The notes beneath the pieces are model-generated. The model saw nothing but the letters and a program-made list of their open reading frames with translations. It made no database searches and was not told the origin of the DNA. This document shows, piece by piece, positions 51,901 to 62,526 of a DNA stretch of 64,000 nucleotides. Source of the stretch: Anarhynchus alexandrinus. Its lineage: Eukaryota > Chordata > Aves > Charadriiformes > Charadriidae. The stretch covers positions 3,667,807 through 3,731,806 of the forward strand of contig VUYV01000069.1 of assembly GCA_008711295.1 (NCBI GenBank), read 5' to 3'. Both the position numbers and the translations under genes were made by a program. How positions within the stretch are numbered: the stretch's first letter is position 1; the number at the start of each line of letters is the position of its first letter.

Positions 51901-54749
51901 TGTAGGTGATCATACTGTAGTGCTCAAGAGTGTTTCTGGGCAGTATTTGATTTACTAGTATAGATCAAGCTGCCAAATCCCTGGAAGTGGCAGCAAATGG
52001 TGACTTTGGTATTATGTATGGATCCTTACTAGCCCCAGAGTAGCTGAGAAATTAGGTAGAGCTAAGCCTGATGAGCGTTCAGATGAGGGACATCAGCCTG
52101 GCCTTTCAGCTGTTACTATACTTAATCAAACTTCAAAAAGAAAAAATTCCTGTTGTCAAAATAATGTCGTTTGCTTATAAAATATGTCAAACGTTGTCGT
52201 TTGTTACTCGGACAAGGGCATATATGGGTAGAATAGATATGCCTATATATCTGTTTTTGTCATCCCGGTTCCTGTGATGAGTTGGAGTAGTCAGAAAAGG
52301 CTTGGCCCATAAAGAACAGGGTTTAGGTACACACTACCTCTTGTACAAGAACAGTCCTTATTCCCTGCAGGACAAAATCTAGACATCTTCCTTAAAATCT
52401 AGTTTTCTTCCCTTTACTTTCTCATTTTTAGGTTCATTCATATTTTGACTGAGTGGGACTGCAGTTGTTACCAAGAAAAAGACCGCCTTTTGGCTGCTGT
52501 TTTCTCTGCCTTTCTCCAGTTTATTGTTCCATGTTCAGCTGTGGCTTTTCCCATCACATACCAAGATTTGGTTATATTCTTTTTGGCCTTGCCCTCCTCT
52601 CAGAAAGTTTGAGTTTGCACTGTTTTTTCCCTGTGCCTCATCTTCCATCTTCCATTTATTATTTTGGCCCAGATTTGGCATTCTGCTTCTCACTTGGCAA
52701 GAGATAACCATGAGCTATGCCCTTGAAATTGTTTTTGGTGTTCCTCTTGCCAGGGATCTGGTGTGGATATACCACTTGTGAGGCATCTGAGGTGTTGAGA
52801 ACCATGCAGTGCATCTTTTCTAATCTCTCCTGGAGGTGTTCCATTTTTCATGAGTAATTAAGAGCAGGGAATTTAAGACAAGTGGTATGTATTTTTAATG
52901 AAAAGTCTTAAATGCTATGGTTGGATAGGTGGGATGTTTCGTATGATCTCCTTTCTATTTAAAAAACAAACTTGATTTAAAAATCAAGCTTGGTTTCATC
53001 CCAGTGCAAAGCAATAACTTCTTATTGTTGCAAAATGTTTGAAGAATTGCAAAAGACCTCCTTTTCAATTTGTAATTTGCAATATATCTTTCCCTTATGA
53101 ATTAACGAGAAAGTGAAGAATCACTGCAATGTTTACACCTATATAATGAAGTTCTAAGTAAGTAGTGTTTGATGTATCAGTTACAGGTGTAAGGTTGTAT
53201 GTCGAATGTCCTCAGTTCAGTGTTGTGAGAAACTTCAGGGGACTGACTGTTGGTAGTGAAGCTGGTGGGAATATTTGGGAAGTTTTAGTTGTGAACGTGC
53301 TTTGAATACCTTGCTGAATCAGATCATAATAAGGGAGTAGATATTACATGAGCTGCCAGGAGCTGTGTTAGATACTCAGTAACGTTTTTATTTACCATGT
53401 CAAAGGTGGCATTTTGCAGAACTGCACAGCATTTACTGTAGGGCCTGCAGCTTTTTCACCACTTTTCACTCCTCTTCTTGCTGCAGTTTTGAAGAAGAGT
53501 ACCCATGCTGCTGTGCTTCATGCTCGATGCACTGTTCTCCTTGGCTGCTAGGCATAATCTCTGAGAGCTTTGCAGCTCTGAAGGGTCCTACGTGCAAATT
53601 TGTGAATCACTAACTGCCTCCAGTGTGCGGGGCTATCACAGTGGTGCCTCTCAGCATACGCAGTAGCAGAACTTCTGGCACTTAAGTGACGTCTTTTCAT
53701 CCAGGGAGGCAAAGCTTTGGATTACTTTCGTAGACTTAGAGGCTTCAGTGCCACCTGGTATTTCAGGCACTTAATTGCTGTTTTGCAACTTGTCTGTGGG
53801 AACTGAGACTGTCTTTCAAAGATGCTTTCAATGTGTTTGTGTTGTACAATGGAAAGTGATGTAGTACATACTCATTCTACCTGAGCTAGTACTGATCCAC
53901 CCAAGTACTTCTACATAGCACAGCTGTATGTCCGTGCAGAGACGCTCATTTTGGTATTAATGCTGAAAAGCCCTGCTGAGTTTCTGAGCTCCATTCTGCA
54001 GCTAGCTTGAATGCTGATGGTTTGTGTTATATTTAACTGCGGAGTGTAGTCATGCCTTTAGACTTCCAAGTGAGACACTCTGGATTCTGAGGAGCTCCAG
54101 TGTTTGAAAAATTTGTCATCTCTTCTGTCAAATAAATATAATTATTTTCTTGATAGACTTACAGATCTGGTGAGAAAAATGAGAAAAAAAAATTAAGACA
54201 GCAATTTTATTACAGTTTTGGCAAAGTATTTCATGAAGACTAACCCCAAAATAAATTAGAATCCGAAGCTGCTTAGAAGGACTGTAAATAACAATATGGT
54301 AAGATACCAACTGGTGAATCCCTGATCCTTCTGGCATCTCTGCTGTTATTTAATTAATTATCCAGAGTACTACTAAACAGCGTGTTAGTGAAGTCCAAAG
54401 AAGATACTAATTGGTTAGAGTTGTCAACACTAACAGTACTGAAAGAGTAAGAAAAGCTTTCAGCACACGATAACTATCTGTACAGGGATGAAGAAATCAA
54501 GATTTTGTCACCATTAAATTAGTCTGAGAAAGTGTATATATAATCTCATTTGCCATATCTTTTGTTTTATATTTTAACCATCTAGAAAGAAATCTGAGTA
54601 CCCATAGAGACTACAATAGGGGGAGCAGTCACACAACCAGAAAATTAGAATGTTTTTGCCTCAAAGTCAGTTAATACACTCGAGAGAGGGTAAATTGAAA
54701 TGCAGGAACCCAGACAAAAGAGACATTGGGGTGAGGAAATGACAGTGAG
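45972..54749. other. Non-coding DNA, no gene recognised
   Basis: Long AT-rich stretch. Contents noted are T17 at 46309-46325, GT/AT-rich low-complexity sequence at 47575-47633, A13 at 49336-49348, a T/G-rich tract at 51548-51579 and a short hairpin at 52971-52988. A somewhat GC-richer zone lies at 53390-54020. At about 53855-53965 some phrasing resembles an old amniote repeat, but too weakly to call. Open frames reach 103 codons (51311-51622, minus) without any domain. Confidence 0.5.
52971..52988. repeat. Short hairpin, 8-bp arms
   Basis: CTTGATTT (52971-52978) and AAATCAAG (52981-52988) are exact reverse complements around AA. Weaker pairing extends outward to about 52963-52996 with two mismatches. 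AT-rich; probably chance. Confidence 0.75.
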
Positions 54750-54935
54750 GCACATTGCACTAGGTGTTAGGCCACCTTGTTTTTATTCCTGTCTCTGCTG
54801 CTGCTTTGCTACATGACCTTGATCCAATCAGTTCCTTATTTTATGCCTCAGTTTTTTCATCTGTTAAAAAATGGGGATAATGATACTGACTTGCTGATGG
54901 AAAATGCTTTAAAAAATGTGGGTGCTATTGTATGC
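54750..54935 (+). mobile_element. MIR-type SINE relic
   Basis: The order of parts matches a MIR. A core resembling 'gttctattcccggctctgccactgacttgctgtgtgacctt' appears as TTTTTATTCCTGTCTCTGCT (54779-54798) with CTACATGACCTTG further on. Next comes GCCTCAGTTTTTTCATCTGT (54845-54864) and then ATGGGGATAATGATACTGAC. The remaining part (to about 54935) resembles the 'aaagcgctttgag...gtgctat' tail known from bird and reptile MIR copies. The copy is diverged and not mobile on its own, since SINEs of this kind relied on LINE2 enzymes. It overlaps a 62-codon open frame that is not a gene. Confidence 0.75.
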
Positions 54936-55161
54936 AGGGTATCAGATCACCAGGTCGGTAGCTAATGGTTCATGAATTTGTAACTACAATGTAAAACTAT
55001 GTAATTTGTAACTATGATTTACAACAGGTAAAATATTCCATTTATATCAGAATCTTGGTTAACCAAAACAAACATGAAGGGTTTCAGTGAGAAAAAGAGA
55101 TTTTTTTTTGGTGATGATTCAAGGACTTAACATATAGTTATACGTTATACTATATAAGGGG

Positions 55162-56352
55162 TTACAGCATTGGTGGATAAGGGAAGAGCAACTGATGTCA
55201 TCTACCTGGACTTGTGCAAAGCATTTGACACTGTCCCACTCGACATCCTGGTGTCTAAATTGGAGAGACACGGATTTGACTATAGACCACTCAGTGGATA
55301 AGGAATTGGCTGGATGGCTGCACTTAAAATGTTGCAGTCAATGGCTCAATGTCCAAATGGAAACCAGTGATGAGTGGCATTCCTCAGGGGTTAGTTCTGG
55401 GACCAGTGCTGTTTAACATCTTTGTTGGCCACATGGACAGTGGGATTGAGCGCACCCTCAGAAAGTTTACTGATGACATCAAGCTGTGTGGTGCAGTCAA
55501 CATGCTGGAGGGAAGGGATGCCATCCAGAGGGACCTGGACAAGCTTGAGAGGTGGGCCTGTGAGAACCTCATGAAGTTCAGCAAGGCCAAGTGCAAGGTC
55601 CTGCATCTGGGTTGGCGAAGTCCCAAGCACAAATACAGGCTGGGCAGAGAATGGATTGAGAACAGCCCTGAGGAGAAGGACTTGGGGATGTTGGTTGGTG
55701 AGAAACTCAGCATGACCCAGCAATGTATGCTTGCAGCCCAGAAGGCCAACTGTGTCCTGGGCTGTGTCAAAAGAAGCGTGACCAGCAGGGTCATGAGGTG
55801 ATTCTGCCCCTCTACTCCACTCTCATGAGACCCCACCTGGAGTACTGCGTCGAGCTCTGGGGCCCCCAACAGGAGAAAGACATGGACTTGTTGGAGCAGG
55901 TCGAGAGGAGGGCCACAAAGATGATCAGAGGGCTGGAGCACCTCTGCTATAAGGACACGCTGAGAGAGTTGGGGTTGTTCAGCCTGAAAAAGAGAAGACT
56001 CCGGGGAGACCTTATAGTATCTGAAGGGCACCTACAAGAAGGCTGGAGAGGGACTTTTTACAAGGGCATGTAACGAGGCATAGGACAAGGGGTAATGGCT
56101 TTAAACTGAAGGAGGGTAGATTTAGATTAGATATAAGGAAGACATTTTTTACTGTGAGGGTGGTAAGGCACTGGAACAGGTTGCCCAAGGAAGTTGTGGG
56201 TACCCCATCCCTGGAAGTGTTCAAGGCCAGGTTGGATGGGGCTTTGAGCAACCTGGTCTAGTGGGAGGTGTCCCTGGCCATGGCAGGTGGGTTGGAACTA
56301 GATGATCTTTAAGATCACTTCCAACCCAAACTATTCTATGATTCTATGATAT
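55162..56352 (+). mobile_element. CR1 LINE, 5'-truncated, with intact 3' end
   Basis: A clear avian CR1 non-LTR retrotransposon missing its 5' UTR, ORF1, endonuclease and the first part of the reverse transcriptase. It contains the C-terminal part of ORF2 (to 56261) and the full 3' UTR. The 3' UTR has the conserved stem-loop (GGGTTGGAA at 56289-56297 against TTCCAACCC at 56319-56327, with an inner GATCTT/AAGATC pairing) that the CR1 reverse transcriptase is thought to recognise. It ends with two copies of the octamer ATTCTATG (56333-56348). 5' truncation is the normal outcome of target-primed reverse transcription. By eye the copy is only modestly diverged from remembered CR1 consensus, so it is younger than the other LINE relics here. 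No target-site duplication was seen. The exact subfamily is not assigned. Confidence 0.95.
55167..56261 (+). pseudogene. CR1 ORF2 reverse transcriptase, C-terminal part, broken
   Basis: This would encode the palm, thumb and C-terminal parts of the CR1 reverse transcriptase, which copies the element's RNA at a nicked target. The first frame carries D-L-x-K-A-F-D-T-V-P (about 55197-55227). A one-base loss near 55285 shifts the frame, and a TAA stands at 55325-55327. The second frame (open to 55801) has [16 protein letters not shown] and the catalytic FTDD box (consensus F-A-D-D), so both aspartates remain. A shift near 55790 leads to the third frame with [14 protein letters not shown], and a loss of about 10 bases near 56015 and a gain of about 4 near 56075 shift it again. 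The last part ends at TAG 56259-56261. At least four frameshifts and one stop make it inactive. The 215-codon minus-strand frame at 55384-56031 is only its shadow. Confidence 0.93.
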
Positions 56353-56902
56353 AGGTATAGTTTTACTATTAGATTTTTAGATGAGGTAGATTTTTTTTAA
56401 ACTGTGTCTAAAGCCATTTGGAGCAAACGCACCAATGCGTTGTGATACATGGAGCATAAGAATGAGAAGGAGTTACCAGAACAGTGTTATCTAAGTTGAT
56501 GCAAAGCTACCCAAGTTAGCTGTGTATGATTTGATCTGCATTTCCCATTGCAGTCCCGTGCAGGCACAGAACCAACTGATGCAGTTTTAGCACAGCACTA
56601 CTGCACAAGGTTTGTCTTGGCTGATAATACAGGGCACCACTTGCTATGCGGGTGCTGGAGCAGTGATCTGAGCATGCGCAGGAAACCTGGCGTGTCCCTA
56701 GTTTGGCAGCGTTGCTGTGCTCACTGAGTAAGTGCAAGAGCTGGTCTGTGCACGCACAGAGAACTTCTGCAAGTGCTTCTATACATCCTCAGGCCATTGC
56801 ATGCGACAGCCAGAGATGGCTCAGGTAATGTCTACAATACTCAAAGATATCCATTGGCCAGGATTGCTAATGGATAAAATCATGGGCTTCTGGTGGAATT
56901 TA
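56353..56902. other. Spacer between two CR1 copies, nothing recognised
   Basis: About 550 bp, GC-richer than the window average. It has a partial NRF1-like AGCATGCGCA at 56671-56680 and short open frames on both strands without domains. No repeat family recognised. Confidence 0.45.
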
Positions 56903-57845
56903 GGTAGAAAGGGCCCTCTGGAGGTGACGGGGCCCCATGCGCCACTCAAAGCACAGTTGACTTAGATCAGGCTGATCGGGATCTTTCCTAGTTGATTTTG
57001 AATCTCTCTGAGTGTGGAGACCTGTTGCAGTGTTAGACCACTTCACTGTGAATGATTTTTTCCTATAATCTAATCAGAAATTCTTGTGTTGCAGCTTTTG
57101 TCCATTGCCTTTTGTTGTGTTGCAGTGCACCTCTGGTTCCACCTTTCCACACCTTACTATTGAGGGTCCCTGAAGACAGTAAAGGGATGCTTACATAGCC
57201 TTCTCTTTTGAAGGCTGAACAAACCCAATACTCTCAAACTCCCCCCATACATCATGTCCTCGCTCCCTTAGCACCTTGATGGTCTTCTGCTGGACTCACC
57301 ATAGTATGTTGGTGTCTTGTACAGAAGCCTATAGCACAGTACTCCAGATGCAGTGCCACAAGTGCCAAACAGGGAATAAATCATTTCCTTTGACCCGACG
57401 CCTATGCTTTTGCTAATACAGTGTACAACTGGCCTTCTTAGCTGCAAGGGTACTCATGTTCAGCTTGTCCGTCAGGACTCCTCAGACCTCATTCTGAAAA
57501 TACACTTTGTATCCTGTTGACTCCTCACCTCCAGTATGGGGTTCTTATGCCCAGTTGCAATACTTTTGCACTTGCTTTTGGTGAGGTTCTGCATTAGGTT
57601 CTTCATCAGCTCACTCCTGTGGCCTATTGATCTCCTTCTGAATAGCAGCCCAGTAGTGCTTCCACATTCCCTCCACACCCCGCAGTTTGGGACCATCCAT
57701 GGACACACTGAGGGTGCAGACCATTTTGTTGCCCAGGCTGTTGACGAAGATTCTGAACAGCATTGGTCCCAGTACTGATCCCTGGGAAGCATCACTAGTA
57801 TCTGTCTGCCACTGGGTTTTCATACAGCTCATCTCAACAAATCGA
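56903..57845 (-). mobile_element. Older CR1 LINE, 5'-truncated, minus strand
   Basis: From left to right the plus strand follows the antisense consensus of an older CR1 type. It has the 3' region (GGCCCTCTGGAGGTGACG near 56911), the antisense of the conserved 'R-H-W-N-x-L' region with 'TTTTTTCCTATAATCTAATC' (57056-57075), and 'GGCTGAACAAACCCAATACT' (57213-57232). It continues with 'CACAGTACTCCAGATGC' and the reverse-transcriptase palm at 57735-57788. The element ends near 57845, where the similarity fades. It is more decayed than the plus-strand CR1 next to it, with no octamer tail preserved, so it is likely the older insertion. The breakpoints are approximate. Confidence 0.85.
57611..57845 (-). 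pseudogene. Reverse-transcriptase palm remnant of the minus-strand CR1
   Basis: Read on the minus strand, 57788-57735 gives QGSVLGPMLFRIFVNSL, the LINE reverse-transcriptase pattern Q-G-S-V-L-G-P-x-L-F-N-I-F-I-N-D-L. Next comes CTLSVSMDGPKL, which stands where CTLSKFADDTKL is expected. The catalytic F-A-D-D box is therefore lost (SMDG), and the enzyme would be dead even if the frame were whole. The open frame continues upstream to 58057, but those residues do not match the family. It continues downstream in other frames as the rest of ORF2. Confidence 0.82.
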
Positions 57846-60800
57846 AAAAAGACACGTTGGAAGAAGAGGGTCTCAGGTGCATGTGGGCTGATGAGCAGGG
57901 CAGAGCTGCCGTAGTGAATCCATGATACCATTTCTGGCCCCAAAGTGAGAGAGCTCTTTGCATACCAGAGATGATAGATCTCTTCACAGTGTGATCCAGT
58001 CTTACCTCTAAGAGGCTGCAGTACAAAAATAGGGCAGTTATCTAAAAACATTAGCATGTGTAGACCTCAAAGATATAAGAATAGGAAAAGAGTGTAATAT
58101 GACATGTAAACAGTTGAAATCAAGGAAAATTTTGGCTGAATGTCAGAAATGATTAATGAGAAACACATGACTACAGTACAGTGTCTTCTACAATAAATAG
58201 CTGAGTTTTATCTAGTCAAAATCTTACTTTTTCTCTCATTTGCTGAAAAGGATATGGGCTGAATCTTTAGTTATCACTTTGTTTTCCGATGTTTTTGTAT
58301 GTTTGGTATTTCTTATATCTGTGGCTATTAAGGTCTTTGCTGCATTGTTCCATCCTATTCTTATGGGTTTCACACTTGAACTCTCAGCAAGAATAGACTG
58401 GGACTGAAATACAGTGAAAGATTGGGTTGGAGGAGAACAACTAAACACAGATATATATTTCAATTTAACATTAATATGTAGCTTTGTTTATGAAATGCAT
58501 TTCTCTCTTTTATATTCTTATCACTGTGTAATCTGAATAGATTTTTTTCAGGTATGTGGTCTGTAAATCCTGATTTTTTCACCCTAATGTGAAAAGGAAA
58601 AAAAACCCAAAAACTACTAGCTTGAAAAAGGACGTTTCTTTTTAATGACTGGACTTGAAACGTCAAAGAAATCCAGGTTTCTGGCCTAATCCTGTATGAA
58701 ATCCCATTAGATAGTGGCTCCAATGAAACTTAGCTCCTGAGTGTGCAGATCTGGTGATACACGGGATAGAACTCTCTGTTTGTGAGTTTAATACTTTGTA
58801 CACTCCAGATACTCCATACCACTAAATCAGTGTAAGCCTGGTGCAGTAGCATAATCTGCTTTACCAGTTAAAGATGAAAGTTAATCTTTTAAATATATCT
58901 CCCTGCTATTCTGTGTTGATGGCACTCTTTTATCCTAACACTTACCCCAGGTACTAGCTCTTGTAGTTAGTTATCATTACATATTTAAGTTGATATCCAC
59001 CTAGCACAAAATTAGCTAAACCCATTTCGAAGCAAAGTGTCTGGCACTCCTTTCGCTGCGGTGGAGTGCACCTGTTTATACTAGGCCAGAATTTGCCCCA
59101 AATGTCACATTTAAAGAACAACATCAATGATAATTTCAACTACTCTCGTGCCAAATCCTGTCAAAACATTTTTGTTTCTGCACATCATCATTATTCGTTT
59201 ATGACTGCGTGGCCGTGGGAAAAGCATTTCTTAGTTAATTACAGACATGGAGCCTGCAGAGGGAGCTCAAACCCTTGTTTATGTGGGCCTCACTAAAATA
59301 GCATTTTTTTTCTACAGGCAGTGGAATAACTCATTATTTAAATATATCAGAAATTTGTTCTTCAATGTATAAGGGTTTTTAATGTGGAACCTAGCTATTT
59401 TGGAGAGATATGTGAGAGTAAAAGACTTTGCGAAGTGACTGGGAAGAGTAAAGATTTCTGGGACTTGGTAGGTGGCACTGTTTGAAATCTCCACAGCTGT
59501 AAGGTCCAGACCTCCAAGTCTTCCTTTTCAGCCCTCATTCTGGATGGAAAATAGCATCAGTAGGTCACTGCTCTGTCAGATCAGAACCAACATAGTGCAG
59601 AAGGACCAAATGGAACTCTGTGAGTTGGAGCTCAGATCAGGAATGTGGAGCTAGAATAAATGAGGCCAGGAATAGATGAGCTGAGAAGGCTGTTGCAGAC
59701 CTTCATCAAGGAAGGACAAAAAGCGCTTTTTTTTGGGTGGGAGCATGGGACAAAACTGCTGGTTGAGTGAGATCTTCAAAAAACATTTGCTTTGCTTTGC
59801 TGACTGATACATTTTGTGATGAATGTCATGAGGGAGGTACGTAAATGCCGTTGGAAGGAACCAGTAACAATATATTGTTTGAAAAAGTAAAAAGGAAAAA
59901 AAAAAACTTATGCAAATGTAGCAAACAGAGATAAATTAAAGTGATGGTGATGTTGAGAAGGACAGCACTGCATCCCTTAATTCTCACCTTGGCAGGTGCA
60001 GGCAAGGGCTGGGATTTACCAAGACCATGTTCCTGTGCTGGCCTGGGGGCTCTCCAGTTGCAGAAGGTCCCTTCCTCACAGTTGTGAAAAGTAGTGAACT
60101 TCCAAAGCTTTTTCTTGTAGCTGAAAATGAGAAGGAACTATGTTGTTTTCTATCCCACCAGACATTTTGGCTTTGCAAGAGACAGGAGTGTGTATGGAGC
60201 CAGAGTCTGGGAACCTGCCAAAATTGGCTGCTGTGAAGGCAAGAAATAACTGCAAGTTTGTTCTATTTTGAGAGTCCTTTAATAATTAAGGACAGAGGAA
60301 TGGGTTTAGTGGTACTATTGGGGTTTTTTTGGTGAAAATAGGTTTTCCCTATGATTGCTTCTTGTGCCCATTGGCAGTGGCCTCTGGCACACTCTCAGAG
60401 CAGCCTGAAATGAAGACTGGCATTGGTAGTTGGTCGCTAATTACAAAGGTCTGATAGAGACAAAAAAGATCTGTCAATTTTTTGATCTTTCTGGTGAAAT
60501 TGTAAATATTACCAGAATCAATGAGGCAGATGGTGTATTAGTTCATACTGAAAAAACTAAACTGTGTTTTCAGGGTTTCACCAATCATTCCAGCTTCTTT
60601 CATATCTTGTGTATATGACAGAGGATTTTCGAATTCTGTCTTCAGTACTGGGTGGCGTAGAATATATCTGGCTGCCGTTCACTAAAATGTGAATGGTATC
60701 TTTCAATATGGCTTTTTTTTTTCCAGTACTACTCATGTGTTCTTTAATTTGCTGGACTAAATCTTGAGAATCCCAAGTGCTTATTTTAAGCTTCCTACTT

Positions 60801-60998
60801 GGAGAAAAGGTGTCGGTATACTAACAGGTTTTTAGTGAATTAAATATTGGTGATAAATGGTTATGAAAAATAATGACCAGTTGGCTAGTCAGTGGGTTGT
60901 AAATAGGGAACTGAAACTCACTTTTTTTCTCTGTTTTATCTCTAGATCTACAGTCGTCATAGCTTCCTCCTGGTAAACACAGACTGATCTCTAGTATT
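57846..60998. other. Non-coding DNA, nothing recognised
   Basis: No supported gene or repeat family. Open frames are 87 codons or fewer, many overlapping. T9 at 60714-60722 followed by CCAG resembles a splice acceptor without a recognisable exon after it. Confidence 0.5.
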
Positions 60999-61025
60999 GG
61001 GGGGGGCTGGGGGTGGCGGGGGGGG
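60999..61025 (+). repeat. G-rich tract with quadruplex potential
   Basis: G runs of 8 (60999-61006), 5 (61009-61013), 2 (61015-61016) and 8 (61018-61025) are separated by CT, T and C. This meets the usual four-run pattern for a G-quadruplex when the 8-G runs are split. Folding and function are inference. Confidence 0.8.
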
Positions 61026-61639
61026 AATCTAAAGCAGAGATGTAGACACCTCCCTCACTCCAACCTGTTCTAGCTTGCTTTATTGCCAAAACCTCTCAGT
61101 GTTTCATGAACATCCTGGATCGAGAGCGTATTTGTAGTTTATTGCAAACAGAGGCTTTAAGGAATACATTTGCCCACTTTGCTGTTTTTAATCTAGTATC
61201 CTTGGTCACATGCTGTAAGTAAAAACTGTTATTAACCAGTTGGTTCCTGACTATTTGTGTGTTGCACTGTGATGGCATCTTACTGTTTGCAACAAAATAT
61301 GATCTATCTTGGATTGACATGGGTAGAGAGGTTTGTATCCACAACAGTTAATTACAGAATGGTCAAGCAATTAACCATTCTTACTGGCTCAGCTGTTTTT
61401 TTAAATAATAATAAATTGATTTAGAGTAAATATTAAACTCCTAGTAAGTTGTTAAATTTTTCCCCAAAGATGTTTGTAACATAGTTTGTTAACCTTCTGA
61501 GGGAGAAAAAGAGGTAAGTGTTGACATAGTGTTAACAATTAAAGACTTTGAGTTTTGAGTGGAACCAACCATAATCATCACTAGAAACCACAGACTTTTT
61601 TTTAGTCATTCGTGAAGTGAAAGATGTTTTGAGTAAAAT
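61026..61639. other. Non-coding DNA, nothing recognised
   Basis: AT-rich spacer. An 82-codon minus-strand frame (61096-61344) has no domain. Confidence 0.5.
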
Positions 61640-62085
61640 CCGTGCATGTGAACTTCACGTGTGATGCTCATTGGCTGCCTGGCTTATTCTCTGTTCCCTG
61701 CTGGGGCCCCCGATCACCCTCACTGTATTTGTGCAGTTCCCACCCAGGCTTTCTCCCGAAGCTTTTCGCCCCCAAGGAAGCAGAGCACGACAGCGGAATG
61801 GATTGTTCACCCTTGGATCCACTCCAGCCAGACTGACTCCCTTTACCCAGGACAATCCTTCAAGATAAGTCTTGTGCCCTTGCTTGCCCTCACGTGTCCC
61901 TGTGCCATGCTGACGGACACACAACTCACACCATTGTCATCATGCCATAAGACCCCAAGCTGCTGATCTGTGGCCCAGTCCTCTCAATATTTAGGACACT
62001 TTGAACTGGAAAATGAATGAAAAATAATGATTCTACTTTGTATCTCGTGGTCACCTAGGGTGCAAAGACATTGCAAGCGGAGTTG

Positions 62086-62091
62086 TATAAA
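62086..62091 (+). promoter_or_regulatory. TATAAA box candidate
   Basis: TATAAA inside the CpG-enriched block, in a GC-richer setting than most TATAAA words of this window. If the block is an LTR this would be its U3 promoter, with the transcription start about 25-30 bp downstream. No start site can be shown from sequence. Confidence 0.3.
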
Positions 62092-62282
62092 TTGTGAAGG
62101 TGGCGGCTCACCCGCTGAGAGGGTCCCAGCCCTGAGCAGTGCATACGTGTGTCAGTGCTGTTGGTTAGGGTTCGCTTCTTCGTAGTTTCTAGACTGACCT
62201 CGTTGGATGGCAGCAGCGGTGAAACCATCTGCAGCACAGAGTGAGCTTGGGTTTCCTCAGTGACTTTTCACTGCCAGGCTCT

Positions 62283-62288
62283 AATAAA
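62283..62288 (+). terminator. AATAAA polyadenylation signal candidate
   Basis: AATAAA about 190 bp after the TATAAA candidate, followed by T/G-rich sequence near 62330-62345. It fits the R region of an LTR if the block is one. AATAAA is common in this window, so alone it means little. Confidence 0.3.
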
Positions 62289-62507
62289 CCCTTGGAAAGT
62301 GAAAACCCACCTACAACGAGCATCCAAGGGCTTGTGTGTTGTTCACTTCATGTCTGCACATAGCAAATGATAGGCGTTGTTGTTGGAAAACTGTGAGATC
62401 GGTGTATCGCTTACAGAGGCCGAACGGTCAATCCTTCCTCCTCCCTGTGCGTGCGTATAATTGCTACCAATGTTAATTGCTGTTAATTGAGTAATTTGGG
62501 GGGAAAA

Positions 62508-62526
62508 AAGCTTGCTAAGCAAGCTT
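62508..62526. repeat. Inverted repeat, 9-bp arms
   Basis: AAGCTTGCT (62508-62516) and AGCAAGCTT (62518-62526) are exact reverse complements around one A. Each arm contains a HindIII-type AAGCTT. It lies about 50 bp beyond the CpG-enriched block. Confidence 0.85.

Larger units (their letters stand above)
61640..62460 (+). mobile_element. CpG-enriched block, possible solo LTR of an endogenous retrovirus
   Basis: I counted about 26 CpG in roughly 820 bp, against few in most of the window, and the block is GC-richer with sharp edges. On the plus strand it has an ATTGG (reverse CCAAT) near 61669, a TATAAA at 62086-62091 and an AATAAA at 62283-62288. That order, with about 200 bp between TATA and polyadenylation signal, is what an LTR with U3, R and U5 parts would show. 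The phrasing also resembles avian ERV LTRs as I remember them. I could not find clean TG...CA ends or a target-site duplication, and there is no gag, pol or env remnant beside it, so a solo LTR is only a hypothesis. A small CpG island or promoter is the alternative. Open frames here (up to 101 codons) have no domains. Confidence 0.4.

Noticed and set aside
53855..53965. Resemblance to a common amniote DNA-transposon-like repeat
   Set aside because: Only scattered words match and no terminal inverted repeat was seen.
55384..56031. 215-codon open frame on the minus strand, the longest in the window
   Set aside because: It is the antisense shadow of the plus-strand CR1 ORF2. Its residues correspond to no family, while the plus strand reads as reverse transcriptase.
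57846..58057. Upstream part of the open frame that contains the minus-strand CR1 palm motif
   Set aside because: The residues before the motif do not match CR1 ORF2; the frame is open there by chance past the end of the element.
62155..62175. GGTTAGGGTT as interstitial telomeric repeat
   Set aside because: A single unit only; no tandem array.
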